Part shown: positions 33,541 through 46,130 of the stretch, one piece after another | How the letters are laid out: every line of letters begins with the position of its first letter | Numbering within the stretch: the stretch's first letter is position 1 | Origin: Mesostigma viride | Taxonomy: Eukaryota; Streptophyta; Mesostigmatophyceae; Mesostigmatales; Mesostigmataceae | Direction: 5' to 3' | Assembly (NCBI GenBank): GCA_009746045.1 | Contig: RPFO01000034.1 | Span: forward strand, 2,311,971-2,375,970 | DNA length: 64,000 nucleotides | Position numbers and translations under genes: made by a program | Notes under the pieces: generated by a model | Database searches by the model: none | Told to the model about the DNA's origin: nothing | Seen by the model: only the letters and a program-made list of their open reading frames with translations

Positions 33541-33672
33541 CTTTATTTCATTAAGTCCTTAACGTGAAAAAAAACTCAACACCACTTTGATATGCATTAT
33601 AGGGTGCACCACAAAGGTGCAATATAGGGTTCATACAATATAAAACAGCACATCATTCCATAAACAATGCTG

Positions 33673-36600
33673 TCATGCCCAAATTAAATCAAAAGTCATC
33701 TTCTTCAGAACTGCTGTCCGAGGGGTTGCTTGCATCAACATCATCTTCTGATGACATAGTGTCATCGGCCCACTAGTGTCGCAATAGTTCACAGCTTTAC
33801 GCTGCCTTCCACTGGCCCTCTTTGCCATAGGGACCTCCTCAATTACAACGGTGGGCTGGCTAGGTCCAGCATCTGTGGGAGCACCACGCTTGCGGCTGCG
33901 CCCTCGAGCAGGTGCCTTGCCAGCGCGGCGCACCACGTCGCCATCACCTACGTCTGCCGCTGCCACCTTCTTCTTCTTCTTGGACCCCTTCTTCTTGCCT
34001 TTCTTCTTGCCACTAGGCGGTGGCATCGGCTCACCCTCCTCAATCACTTCAAACTGCGGCATGGTGGGGAAATCTGCTGCGACGCTGTGATACACATGGT
34101 TACTGAGGGCAGATTGCGCCTGGTGTGCCATGCTCCATGGCAGTTTGGCAGGGATTACCACCATTTCGGGAGCATAGCATTCATCGACGACATACCCAAC
34201 TGAGCTCACTGCACCTGGCAACACAAGGCACGACGACCTGGGGGCCTGTGCGCTGCTGATGACCACCAACCTCTCCTGGGGCAGGTGAGCGACATGAAGG
34301 CGATCAAAAAGCTCCACCTTCAACAACAGCTGCCATTCCCAGCCCCCTCGTGGGTACTCTAACCTGGCCTTCAGAATGTGTGTGATGAAACCAAAGTCTA
34401 CACCGCCCGGGCCATGCACCGCAACTCCCGCATTCTTGTGCCGCTTTCCCTGGGATTGGTCCGCAGCCTCCGTGCGGTAGTTGAACCCGTGTATCCTGAC
34501 TTTGTGGAAAGAATCCGCGTAGCGCTTCACGCCCCCACACGCCGCTACAATGCCTTGCGGCACAAGCGGCGTCAGGTTTAATGATGCCCATGCCAGCACG
34601 TTGAACGTTGTGTCAGCACAGCGATCTCGCCTGCATTCAAACAAACGCACACCGATAACCCAGCAAAGAGTATTATTATTGCAAGTATTGGTTATTAAAA
34701 AAAATAGAACAGATACAACACAGGGCGCTTTTACTGGCTGCAAGATCATGGCACCCGGATGGGTAAAACCAAACAAACTAGATATTAATTACTAGGGCTG
34801 GCTTTGTGACGGTAAAACATGATTGCATGGCTAATCCCAAGGCGCCTTTCAATAGGACTGAATTAAAATAACCAAAGGAGACGGCGTAAGTAGCATTTGC
34901 AAAAAACAAGGCTCACCAGTAGGCCTCGTCGCCATGCATTCGCAGGGTCGCTGTAATCAGCCTTGGGAAGGGCATCTTCTACCAGCAAATCCCTTGCCGC
35001 CGTCATCTCGTCCTCAGAAAACCGGTACCCGTCTTTCACCGTCGGAGCGCTTGCCCAGCTCGATGGTGCGCGACGGATCATTGGTGAGAAGGTCCCACAC
35101 ATAGTGCTTGGTCTTTACCTGCATTGGAAAAAAACATGATAAGCACACCAGGCAAAAATACAGAAGGCATTCAATTTAAAGAGCACTTTCCTTGAAAATG
35201 AGAGTGAGTAGAAACATCAAAGTTTTACACAAGGAGAGTTTCCATGCATGCTGAATGAAATGAGCCATCATTGCTTCATGTAAATGCAGAATTACAAACT
35301 CAAGGTGCTATACAAGTTAACGCCAAGCGCATTGGCGTGATCCTGATTCGGCATATCTCTGCGATTCCAGCGGCACCGGAACGAGTTCATTCCGACAAGT
35401 ATCAAGAAAGTTATGGCGTTCCGACTTCCCGGTCGCGCGCGAGCGCGAGCCGGCTGTTCTTCTAAGTCGGACGTGAATATTTGCCGACGACATATGGGGT
35501 CGACAGTAATTCCTGGGCTGACAGGAATTAGGTGCTGAGACTACGACGGTATTGGATTAATACGTCGTACGCAGGAAATAGGAACCTTAACCTGTGGTCT
35601 GGTGGTACCGCAGGCCTAGTCCTGGACTTCTAGGTACGTGCAGATGCAATAATCACTGTGGTGACTGTACTCTGTGGTCACTGTGCCTGTATGACAGACC
35701 TACTGTATAGGAACTGGGCGCTGTACAGGTAGTGAATACTGTACCGGGAGTGTTATTACTGAGCAGGCCTCCTAGGCTGCTCAGGACTAGCAAAGCACAG
35801 TGCACAAGTATATAAAGAATAGGCCAGTGCCAATTGGGCATCTCTTGCGAGCCCGCCTCACGTGTGTTGCCTTGACTTGGCAAACGCGTGTACAAGCCTC
35901 AAGTGTGTGAGCGCTGTAACATTATCCAATTTTAACAAAGCTCCGTTTCCAACCATATTCACACATTGCTGCATTGCAACCATATCCTTCACATTGCGTT
36001 TCATATAAGAACGTTAACTATACATCATGTACACACACACACAAGAAAGAAGTAAAGACCTTCAAATAAGAAACAACTTACTCCGGTGGCTCGATGCTGG
36101 AAGTAGGATAGCAGCGTCAGCACCTCAAAGTTGACGAAGGACTGGCCCATGGAGTGCTCAACATTGAGTGCAGACATGTGGCCAGAAACTGCTGTGTTCA
36201 TGCATCTCTCACCCCACGCCATGGACCTACCGTCAGGGAGACCGACATTTGAAATCTGCCCCGCCAAGTGTGTCGCTGCGTGAACCGACCTGGACATTTC
36301 GGATGCGGGCAGAACACGCTCAAGTGCAACAATTGACCTCAACATAGCCCTACCTACCTCGTCCAGTTCGTACTGAGTGAAGACCCTACCGCTAAAGATT
36401 GAGTCCCATGCTGCAGACGTTTCCAAAAAGGCAGCTCTTGCGTCTGCGTGCAGGCGGCCTCTAAGCAAAACTGGTAAGCGCTTCGAAAACAATTCTAGCT
36501 TGTCATGAGTCTTGGCCTTTCTTTCTGGCTTGCCATTGGCCAGCAGCCCCACAATATCACCCGGGAAGCAGTCGGGCAGGCTGTCCTTCATTCGGCGCTC

Positions 36601-38927
36601 CAGGGCTGCGTGGGAGACAAAAAAAAAAAAACAGTCAAACCCCACAAGTGTAAGTCGGTGGCAAGTCTTGATGCAACATGGAGAGTGACAAGTCGAACGT
36701 TTACTGTACTGCAATATGCACTGTTCACATTGCACTGAAAATGTGAGAAGAATGCCATCACCATCCACCGACAGTGGCCATGTGTTCAAGGGTGGCCACT
36801 CTGATGAGCCCCACTGAAAACAAGGGAGGTCCTGCACTGAATATGAGTAGGGTGGCAGGCACTGAACTCACTTGAGCACTTCTCAAAGGAAACAAGTCTG
36901 ACCGGGGCTGCTTTCAAAACACGTGCGAAAGGAAAACTGAACCACAACCAGAGAAAGAAACATTGCTAAACTAAATAATTGCACTTGAATCAAATACCTA
37001 GAAAACAGTTGGGAGAAAAAAGCAAACACTCACCAATAACTTCAGCCTTCTCTTGCGAGGTGAGCTGGCAGGGTGGATGCAACCCCCGCCTCCTGGTTGT
37101 TGTCTTGATTGTGCCATCCATGGCAGTGGTGGTTGTCACGGTCTTCTGCATGTGCAGCTCCGGGTTCAGGTTCATCTCCTTCAGCCGATCCCGAATGGCG
37201 TAGGTCAGACCTTCCCCTGGCAGCAGATTTAAGGAAAACAAAGCCATACAAGCGCAAATGCATACCAATGTTAGTAATACTTAGTACACACACTGAACCA
37301 CAGCATGTAATAAATCCTAATGGAATTCTCCTTAAATACAAAATGTTGAAAAGGAAAAAAACAGCGACAAACACTAGTGACACAACACTAGACAGCACCG
37401 CACTTACCGCTAGTGGAATTGGCGACTCGCAAGAGGTTGTTCGCCCCCAGGTGGAACTCGTCGATCAAGTGCCGTTGGAGGAGTTGAGGCCAGTACGGCA
37501 GCCTGCAAAAGGGCTCCGGCTCCCGGCCGTTGTTTCTGCAGTGCTCCACATAGGTTTGCATCGTCATGTCTGCCGGCGCCTCCTTGTCGTTGCCACCGCG
37601 ACGGGGGTCATCAGCTGGCAGCAAGGTCTCATGCCCAAGAAAAACAATGCGCCCTTGGGAAACATAGGTGCCCTTCCAAGCAGGGCCGTGCACAAGGCAG
37701 CCGTCGTACCCGGAGTCTGGCATAGTTACCATCTTACCAAACCCCGGGTAGTCGTGAACAGTAAACAACAGCAGTGCTTGAATCTTTGCCGGGTGGAGCC
37801 CACCATGCTCATCATCATCCAACACATCACAAATGAAAAACCCATCCCACATCTTCACCAGCTCATCTACAATCAGGTCAAGAAAAATGTGCATATTCTT
37901 TGGGGCCTTACCTTTCTTGTTCCCTCCCACCAGAAGCACCATTGGGCAGAAATGTTTGTTAATGAAGACCCATTCAGGCAGGTTCAAGATTGCACAGAAA
38001 CACGGCCAGCTGGAGTGCTGGTCCATGTAGCACCTAGGACATACTCCATCAAAACAAAGCGCTAAAAAAAGGAAGCGTGGGTCAAGCCGAAACTGAGGGA
38101 ACATTCTCTTGACGTGCAGCATCGCTCGGGTATCTGCACGCAATTATACAACAGGGAGGTGGGTAAACGGGATGGCCGAAGTGCGGGCGGCACAACCAAA
38201 TGTTAAAATATGCACCAAAATCACCCCAACATATGCAGCATGAGTTGGGTGAACCGTATACAGCCAGCCAAAAAGCATGTGCAGAAAAGAAATTGACAAG
38301 GACACCTTTTACCTTTAATTCCGTGGACTTTCCGATTTGGGTCTTCTTCATCTTGTTTGTTTTCAGTTTCTCCAGCATATCGTAATGCCTTGGACATCTC
38401 GGGTATCCTAAAAAATCCCCGGAAACGATTTATAAGAGGGAAATATCTAACTTGGCGATGGGCCCTTCTTGTTGTTACTGTCTCTCCATTTCTATCTTCG
38501 TATTGTTCATATCTATTGTTTTTACATACAGGGCAGGTCTGGACTTCTTTTGTTTTGTATATATATTTTTCACAGGGGCACGCGTCACATACACGCATAT
38601 CTAACCCTAAACCCTTCATGACTTTCTTGGCTTCTTTTACACTTTCTGGCAGAGAATTACCGGCTGGCAGAACTTTGCTGATGAAAGTGAATACCTCATC
38701 CGCTAGGGCAGCCGATGCAGAATGCCTGCCGAGTATAGACAAGAGCTCCAACGCGCTAGCTATGGCAGTGTTACTGGATCCTGAATAAAGTGGTGTGTCT
38801 GCTGATATTTTGCCTACTGTAGCTGCGAAGTTTCTGGCAAACGCTTTTGCATCCTCCTCCCCGGTACCAGGCAGATGATCGCCCCCTCCTGTAAAAAATC
38901 ATCTATGCTACAGTTCAAATCCGCCAT
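33673..38927 (-). CDS. CACTA transposase (Tnp2 with DUF4218- and DUF4216-like regions), multi-exon
   Basis: Transcribed from an ATG at 38927 (MADLNCSIDDFLQ). The first coding block (about 38880-38221) has a Cys-rich ribbon, VCDACPCEKYIY...CPVCKNNRY, typical of the N-terminus of Tnp2. The Transposase_21 core is at about 38143-37388, with FLALCFDGVCPRC, NLPEWVFINKHFC and FTVHDYPGFGKM. After introns a DUF4218-like region (36600-36080) contains ATHLAGQISNVGLPDGRSMA and ALNVEHSMGQSFVNFE. A DUF4216-like region at 34600-34060 contains HKNAGVAVHGPGGVDFGFIT and LFDRLHVAH. A Lys-rich linker and an acidic end complete it. The protein would cut and join at the CACTA ends. Homopolymer indels near 38890 (T run) and 33775 (G run) break the frame. 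Intron limits are approximate. Confidence 0.85.
35103..36024. other. Large intron of the CACTA transposase gene; possible buried promoter
   Basis: Between the DUF4218 and DUF4216 exons. No ORF is recognised. A TATATAAAGA sequence near 35809-35818 and denser GC around 35460-35900 suggest a solo LTR or other small insertion, but I found no boundaries or duplication. Confidence 0.35.
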
Positions 38928-39291
38928 TGTTAGTATTCAGGAATAAATAAGACAGTAAATGTAAAGTCACGGAAGGCCCCGCGTCAGACTTGATGCGAAC
39001 TCGTCGAAGCCACAGCAGACCTCAAAACGAACACGTTGTTTAGGTTGCGCGGTGCTCCCTCTGTCGGTAGGTGCCGTTTGGTGCCGCCGCGTCAATCGCG
39101 CGGACGCGTCAACACACTGCGGCTGACGTCGATGAGTGCCAACCGACGGCTTGGGTCACTTCTCTGCATGGAGAACTTAAGGTAAGTTAAGTTAATGCAG
39201 ACCAGTGGTCGCACGCGTTGGGAACCGGCCAACGGCTCTCCTGCAAGACAAAAAAAAGCGGGATACTGCATGAGTCGTCGGATCGGTGCAG

Positions 39292-40545
39292 ATGGACGGT
39301 CAAGATTTCAAGATGATGTATGCGTTCAATTTGCCGCGTCCACTGAAAGGAGTCGTTGTTGCCATGCATGGAGCCGCACACACAGGCGGCCGACGCATTG
39401 ACCCAGGCTACAACGCATTCAATTTTCTACCCAACGGCGGTTGGGTAGTTACATGGCAGCAGAGGAGGATGGGCCTTACAAGGCCACAGATGATGAGTGG
39501 CGCTCATTCCGTTTCAACAAGACCAGCGAGGAAGTCCCTTTGCCATTTGTCGCCGAGAGTAGCCGGCTGGCAGTCCTCCGCAGCCAGATAGCGGCGCTAT
39601 CGCGGAGGTACCTTCACATTGGGGAGCCCAAAGCTAAACAAGATCCTACGTTGGTTTCAGCAGTTGTCGATAGACTGCTAAAAATATGCGACTTTTCGGG
39701 GGCATTAGCAAACTCAGCTCATGAGTCAGCAACGCGGAGGTACGAGGAATTGAAGAAAGTAGACCCCGCGAAGGCGGGCAAGGCTCCGGTATTCCAGCCG
39801 GCGCGGAAATTTGTAGCCGCCGAGCTGTCTCGATACTTGTCGAATTCGAAGTACAAGGCAAATAGCGGGAAGCGCGGCATTCGCAACCCGGACGAGGGGG
39901 GTGCCTTGGCCAACCTAACCAACCTGGACACGCCAAAGGTATAGCTAAGCTCTACATTGGACTTATTCCAACTGAATGCTTTTCTTTTAATTTCCCGATG
40001 CAAAGGCAACCGAACTTCATGCATGCAATATTTTCTGATCCGGCACCATTAGTATTGGAGTAAAATGTGTACTTGCCGCTAGCTTCGATGTCATTTATTT
40101 AAACATGATTTAGTTGACTTCCTTGTATGCCTCTTACTTGCAGGTAAACTGGACCGCCTTCGAAGAACAACGTGGTGGGAGGACTGACACTGACGACGCC
40201 GATGACGATACCATGTCATCGGCGTCGTCAGTTGCATCACCATCCAAGGTTAGCTGCACTGCTTTCATTTGGGGGGGAATTATAGGTGTCATGTTTTTGG
40301 CATTTGAAGGTATAGATGTTTATCTGCAAGGGCCTGTTTTTTTTTCCCCTCTTGCATGCATGGATGTGTGGAATTGTATGTTGCTTGGTTTGATTTGCCA
40401 TACACATTTGCTGCATGGATTGTTAGGTGGTGATGAGCTCAAGATCATTGTAGAACGCTTACATCTATGTCAAGGATCTGATTTCTTTTCCTCTTGCATA
40501 TATTGTGTCGGTTTGCTTGATTTCTTGCAGGCACCACGAGAATAA
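39292..40545 (+). CDS. CACTA second protein (TnpA-like position), three exons
   Basis: The ATG at 39292 opens MDGQDFKMMYAFNLPRP. A one-base shift in a G run near 39440 moves the frame to MAAEEDGPYKATDDEWRSFR, which runs to 39938. Exon 2 is 40144-40248 and exon 3 is 40531-40545 (APRE, stop). All sites are GT-AG and exon lengths keep phase. The product is about 200 residues, basic in the middle (SNSKYKANSGKRGIRNPDEG) with an acidic, Ser-rich end (DTDDADDDTMSSASS). By position, opposite Tnp2 in the same element, it may be the accessory protein that binds the subterminal arrays. No named domain is recognised. Confidence 0.6.
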
Positions 40546-40892
40546 ATTGCAAGCGGTCCCACTTTCAAGTCAGCATGTGACGCCCTGTCGAGCGGCCCGC
40601 TTTGTTAGCTAGCTGCCATATAGTATTTGATGAAAGGCATTGAATGCCGAAGATGTCATAACGCCATAACAGACTGCATGTGTTGAACAGGCATTGAATG
40701 CCGAAGATGTACATAACGCCGTAACAGTGTTGAATAGTTGAATCAACGGGTTCTTGCAGCTGTTAACAATTAAATTATTCAAACATTTAATGAAAAAATC
40801 ATGATTGTTCGTGCTGTTTTGAACAGCGGTTGTTACTGGCACTGCATGCATGTGTCTGCTGCCAGCATATTGTATTATGGCTGTGTTTCTCA

Positions 40893-41231
40893 GCGCTGTG
40901 TTTTCTCACTTTTCTCACTTTTCTCACTTTTCTCACGTCCTGATTTTCTTACTTTTCTCACGTCCTGATTTTCTCACTTTTCTCACGTTTCACACCTCCC
41001 GTTTTTCTCACTTATCTCACGTCCTGTTTTTTTGAGATTTTTCTCACGTTTTTCCCCTTTTTTCACCTTTTTGGGGCAATCTCACCCGGGTGAGATTGCC
41101 CTTTTCTCACCCATTCTCACCCATTTCTCACCCTATTTTCTCACTTTTCTCACCCATTCTCACCCATTTCTCACCCTTTTTCTCACCCATCTCACCCTTT
41201 TTCTCACCTTTTCTCACCCATTCTCAAAGCC
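40893..41231. repeat. Right subterminal TTTTCTCAC array of the CACTA element
   Basis: The inverted counterpart of the left array. The outer half includes CACCCATT-spaced units (TTCTCACCCA), the inner half tighter TTTTCTCACT units. Confidence 0.85.
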
Positions 41232-41243
41232 GAGTTCCTAGTG

Positions 41244-41847
41244 CACCACTGTGCAGGGCAGGGGTGGCTGGTCCACACACGTTGTGCAGGTGCAACGTGG
41301 ACAGGTCCAGGATGTCATATTCCTGTCACCTGTCATTAGGACTTCAGCCACCACTGTGCAGGGCAGGGGTGGCTGGTCCTCACAGGTTGTGCAGGTGCAA
41401 CATGGACAGTGCAGGGTGCAATAAACCTGCCTACTGTCACTTCTCAGGTTCAATGCAGGTGACCTGAGCTCAGTTGACCCAGCCTGGCTGGGTGTTTTGT
41501 TTTCTGAGTGGGCGATGATGATGGAACCATATGGAACCTCTTAAACGGTTTACCTTGGCATTTTTACAGTGGCTCTCTTGGCTGGTGATGCACTCCCTGG
41601 ATAGGCAGACAGGCATAGCTATCTCCCTTGTGAGCTCGCGAGGAGGAGGAACTCCCCGGGCATGTTGAGCTAAACTTGATGCCACCAGAAGTATTGCACG
41701 AGTTCTGGGGCCCATCTTTTTCAGTCCAGATGTTGCAGTATGGGTGTCAGTTGCTCAGCACCTCAGTCAGCTTGGAGTCAGTCTCCTAGCTGGGCAGGAT
41801 CAGGCTTGAAGTCGCTAGCCTTCAACCTGAAAGGAAAACATAATGGG
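41244..41847 (+). other. 3' internal region of the 17.4-kb element, right of the CACTA insertion
   Basis: Starts with two imperfect ~105-bp tandem units (CACCACTGTGCAGGGCAGGG at 41244 and 41349). No ORF. The polypurine-like AAAGGAAAACATAATGGG directly precedes the 3' LTR. Confidence 0.65.
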
Positions 41848-42308
41848 AGTTAGATGAGATGCTTAGGCTGACACACGGATTTCCGGCCTGCGCGCCGCGT
41901 ATTGCCTACCGCGGCTGAGCGGCCGGGACACCTTAGTACTGTACGGCAGGGCGTACGGTACTGCGGTGTCATGTGGACGGACGTGTAGTGCGTGCCAGAC
42001 TGTTCCTAGGCTCTAGCTTGACCCGCCAAATCCGGTGTAGCCGGGTCTGACGGGCCAAGTGTTAGCTGGTTGCTAGTGACGTGGTCGCATGGCATTGCAG
42101 TGTACAGTTTCCCACTGGTAGGCGCTGCAGGTAGCGCTGCCATAGGCATATAGGCGTAGCACTGGGGAGTGCCGCAGGACCCGAGTTTGCCCAGTTCCAT
42201 CCTGAGCCCTCAAGCTTTCATTACATTCCTTGTATTATTGCTAATACACTCGTCATTCTCATTTCCAGCTTTCGTCAGTTGTCCTACGTCTCACGACGCA
42301 TTCCAACT
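41848..42308 (+). repeat. 3' LTR of the 17.4-kb element
   Basis: 461 bp, partner of 24937-25398, followed by the target duplication GTAGC. Confidence 0.9.
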
Positions 42309-42313
42309 GTAGC

Positions 42314-43498
42314 CTGGTCAGGTCCTCAGCTAGTACCCTTGGAAGCTCAGAAAATTTTTGTTTACCTGTTTTTGTCACTACTGTGGATGCTCCATCCTCT
42401 GCACCCCTGCGTGTTCGTCCTTTGATGTTTCTAATAAATGGTGGCCTTACCGTTCCTACTACCGTGATACATAGACCCTTTTCTGCATCCTCATGATATC
42501 CTCAATGTTTTTGTCCTCGTAGATAGTGGGGCTGCCAGCTCCTTTGTGAGCGAGGCCCTTGTTAGGAGACTAGGATTAGTATCTATCCCTCATGCCTCTC
42601 ATGTGACTGTGCACTATATATGCTGATGGTCGCACTAGTCACTCTCATGGGACTGTATCCTTACCACTCCTCATTCAGGGTCGCCAGATTAAATTAGAGG
42701 CGACCGTAGGCCCTATAACGATTGTTGATATCTTGTTGGGCTTAGATTGGCATCAAGGCCATAAAATCGCTATTAATTATAACACTATGGTCCTAGGTTC
42801 GATTCCTTGCTGGTAGCTTCTAGGCTTTCTTACTTTCTGTGTTCCGCGGAATCTCATATTTGGGCAGCTAGCGTTTTCACATTTGTTGCCTTCTGCCGAG
42901 AACATGACACCATGGTTATAGTATAGCGAAAACACACGCCCTGATCAAGCATGCTGTTTCCGGCCCCACCGTCTAGGTCATCTAGTCGCTCTACACGTAA
43001 GCCAGCCATAATTTCAATGCACAAGGATACACATTTCCATCACCATTCATCTTCATCATCCTGAACGACTCGAACACGCGGACAAGATAACGGCAGGCTC
43101 GAGCTACCATGGTCCGGATTCTCCCGATTTCTTGCCTGCGCTGGTTGTCTCCTTGATAGTAAGCCTCGGGTCGGAGGCTAGCTGTTACCTGGTTCCCTGA
43201 TAGCACCTATTAGTTGCCGGAACGACATTGTAGTAAGGTACAGAATATATCCTTAGTAGATGTAACCCCTATTGAGTTACCCGGTGATCCTCCTGTATGA
43301 CCTATGGCTAGTCATTAATGACCAACAATGAGAATAGATGTTTTATTGCGTATGTTCCTCCGTGCCTTACCAATAAAGTCCGTTACATGTCTATTATTAT
43401 AGATTCCTCTCGGGTCTTTGAAGAAAAGACTCCCTCATACCCTCCTCCTGGTGTGGTTTTCTCCGATGTATCGTATGGGCCCCTCCGAATTATAAGAG
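42314..43498 (+). pseudogene. Gypsy protease and RT-leader region, degraded
   Basis: This resumes the gypsy relic after the 17.4-kb insertion. An aspartic protease is visible at about 42505-42810: VLVDSGAASSFVSEALVRR with the DSGA active site, and VDILLGLDWHQGHKIAINYN as the second conserved block. The two are in different frames around an indel near 42620. From 43300 to 43498 a frame reading VFEEKTPSYPPPGVVFSDVS resembles the lead-in to a gypsy RT. It is split by the TTAA transposon at 43503. Protease followed by RT is the normal Ty3/gypsy order. Confidence 0.7.
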
Positions 43499-43502
43499 TT
43501 AA

Positions 43503-45815
43503 GGGGACGGGACATGCCCGAATTTTTTGGCGCCAAAAAATTCGCGCCGGTACCTAAGGTCATAAATTTCACGTGCACGGTGCGCGCACCCCTTGCGGAA
43601 GTGGCCATGGCGACTGCGTTCAGGCGAAACTACCACACTAGGGCAGGCGAAATGCAAAAATTTTACTCGAATCTAAAAGACGATGAGTTTATGATGTTAG
43701 TTTGTGGCGGAAATCAGCTGGTTTACAATACCGCTGTTGTTTTTTTATGCCATCGGCATGGGGGGTAATCTGAATTTTTTGGTCGCGCGGAATGAAATAG
43801 AATTCATGATAGCGGCTGTAAAATCGCGGTTTTGGGGGTTGTTCTGACCGTGAAGTAGGCGGTTGCATCGAATTCTAAACCGGTTAACCGAGCTGGTGCT
43901 TTTTGCCAGATTTTCGGCCATTATCGGTAAGTAATTGTTCAGACCTGCGCAGTGCGTGTCTGACCTGTCCATGGAATAACGGCTGTTGTTGCGCGCCTGG
44001 GCGAGGGATTAACGAGGGCGAGTTACAGATTTGTCGCGAATGTTATCTGCTATCAGTGCTTTCTTCTATGAGCTCATCGTTCGATTTTTTTTGCCTTCTT
44101 TTTGGGCAGTTTCCGCCAGCTAGCTCGCCGTCGCTTGCCGTTGTGTTGTCGACTACCTGGCAGCTTTAGATTGTTTTCGTTGATGTCGTGATCAGGGCCG
44201 CTTCAGTCGCAGCCTATAGCTCTTCGGGAAGGTATAAGGCATTTCATAAAACGTGTTCTGGCAAGGATGTTGTGCGTATGGACGCTTCTTGTTGTTTGAG
44301 AGTGACGCACCCTCTCTTTGCAGGCCGCAGCGGCATCACAGCGCTCATGCGCTGAAGGGCCGCCAATGGTTTCTTTGCATTTTATCGTGCAGGGATGGAA
44401 GTGTTTTAGTGATGATGATGTTGGAGATATTGCATTTGTGTGACTGCATGTAGATAGCCGGCACCAATGGTTGTTTGAGCTTTCCTTTGTTATGATGATG
44501 TGACAAGACTACAATGTGCTGAGCCAACCATGGTCAATGACATGCATGACTGCATGCAAGCTATATATACCATGTTCCTACTTGGTTCCTTGTTGCCCTC
44601 CATAGTCCCAGTTTGTCATCCATGCCGGGCAGGACAGTTTAGGAGGTGTTGTTGAGCTGATTAGCTTGGTTGGCATCAACCTTACTCTCTAACCTGGGAG
44701 AAACATATGAAATGCTGCTTAGGCATGTTAGGGCTACCATCGTCAAGGCTATGAACATATTTACAAGGCTGGCCATGCTGGAGGGATGATGAAGACATAT
44801 GAGGTGCGTGGCCACCCCTTTGTACATTGTAAACATACTCAGCATGGTTTTGGTGCATGTTGGATGGCATATGAAGTGGCACTGTGGGGTTACTAACTTA
44901 CTGAGTGGTCCTTAGCGCCTTGTCAGGTGGTCATATAGTAGGAAACCCATCAACTTGAGTAGTTCTTGTCACAATGACCCCCCACGTTGAGCATGCGTTG
45001 CCGTCAGCGTGCAAGAGTTAATTATGTGTGCTTTGGTCAGTTTGCAGATGTCTTTGATGAAAAAGGAGGTGCTAGTGTGGCTGAATGGTTACTATAATTT
45101 CCTTGTATAGTGTCTACATGGGTGGCCGTCTTGGAATGGTTGTAACTTGGGCAGCTCTTGTCAGAACGTCGTCAAACCTTGAACATAGGAGGTGCAGTGG
45201 ACTCCTACTGTACCATATGTGCAGAGGATGGTTGTATGCGGTTTGGCCAGTTTTCACGTGGCTTAGATGTATAAAGGGGTGTTAGTGTGGTTAAATACTA
45301 GCTAAAACCTCCGTCAGCGTCATCACAGGTGGTGATCTAGGAATATCAATCAAATAGGGCTGCGCTTGTCAGAATGACCTGAAAATTTTGGGCTGCATGT
45401 CCCCCAACCTCTAGTATTTGGGAATATATGATTTGGCATTATTCCATGTGTTTATGATTTGATTTATTTTTTTTAATTAAAAAAGTACCCTTTTTGCGGG
45501 AAAATCCATCAATGTGTCTAAACGTGATTATTCTGGGCTCAAAATTAGGCAGACTTTCTTAAAAGTCAGGGAACTATATGGGAATATGTGATTTGGTCCC
45601 AATATGTTTGCCCACTGCCCTAGGAAAAATGTGACTAAAATAGCGTCTTTTCTATTTTTAGCGCGTTACCGGTGTATGGTGGGGGCTAGTACCCCCCCCA
45701 AGTGGCTGGAAAATATTTTTTAAATCATATTTATGGTCCCCAATCATCTTTGGATTTTTAGCACATGCATAGGTATGGTTTCCAGAAAAGTGCCCTTTAG
45801 GCATGTCCCCTCCCC
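43503..45815. mobile_element. TTAA-type DNA transposon, copy B (complete, non-autonomous)
   Basis: 2313 bp flanked by TTAA (43499-43502 and 45816-45819). The termini are inverted repeats, GGGGACGGGACATGCC and its partner GGCATGTCCCCTCCCC, with one mismatch. It sits inside the gypsy RT region, and the reading frame of the host element resumes on the other side. No transposase ORF is present; the longest frames are below 100 codons. The right 1.6 kb matches copy A at 1-1586. TTAA targets suggest piggyBac or Kolobok superfamily mobilisation. Confidence 0.85.
43519..43544. repeat. Perfect 26-bp palindrome next to the left terminus of copy B
   Basis: Two arms of 13 bases (CGAATTTTTTGGC and its complement) with no spacer, starting right after the terminal inverted repeat. 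Confidence 0.9.
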
Positions 45816-46130
45816 TTAAAACAAATACTTGTGTCGTCATTAGAAGCAGGTTCAATGGATCCTAGTAATTCCCCATATTCTACCAGTGTTTTGCTAGTCC
45901 CTCTGCCCAATGGAAAATTTAGCCTAGTTACAGACTATTGTAAAGTTGATTATGATAATAGCCGTGCAAAATACTACGCAGACATCACTTCCTCATGGTC
46001 TAGTATTTTCCTTTCTTGGGCTGATGCACGTACTGTGATTAATAACCCCTCCGTTTACGTGATTAGGTATAAGAAGTTTCACCTCTTTGAAGAAGCACAG
46101 CAGTTCTGTCTTTGGTATTAAAGAGACCGG
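45816..46130 (+). pseudogene. Gypsy reverse transcriptase fragment
   Basis: The frame reads SLEAGSMDPSNSPYSTSVLL, then VPLPNGKFSLVTDYCKVD, the conserved start of Ty3/gypsy RT ('LE.G.I.PS.SPY.SPV.LV.K.DG..R...DYR.LN'). It decays after about 46000 and stops near 46119. The catalytic YxDD region is not found to the right, so the palm was lost or displaced by the sequence at 46131-47019. Confidence 0.75.

Larger units (their letters stand above)
33180..41243 (-). mobile_element. CACTA (En/Spm) DNA transposon, 8.06 kb
   Basis: The ends are perfect 12-bp inverted repeats, CACTAGGAACTC at 33180-33191 and GAGTTCCTAGTG at 41232-41243. Comparison with an uninterrupted tandem copy of the target (CTTCAGCCACCACTGTGC at 41341-41358) indicates a 2-bp CA duplication. 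Inside each end lies a dense array of GTGAGAAA units in inverted orientation. A Tnp2-type transposase gene is on the minus strand, and a second gene of three exons is on the plus strand, transcribed divergently. It sits in the 3' internal region of the 17.4-kb retroelement. Confidence 0.93.

Noticed and set aside
37109-38065. Plus-strand ORF of 318 codons inside the CACTA element
   Set aside because: Antisense of the Tnp2 exons, which carry clear transposase motifs on the minus strand.
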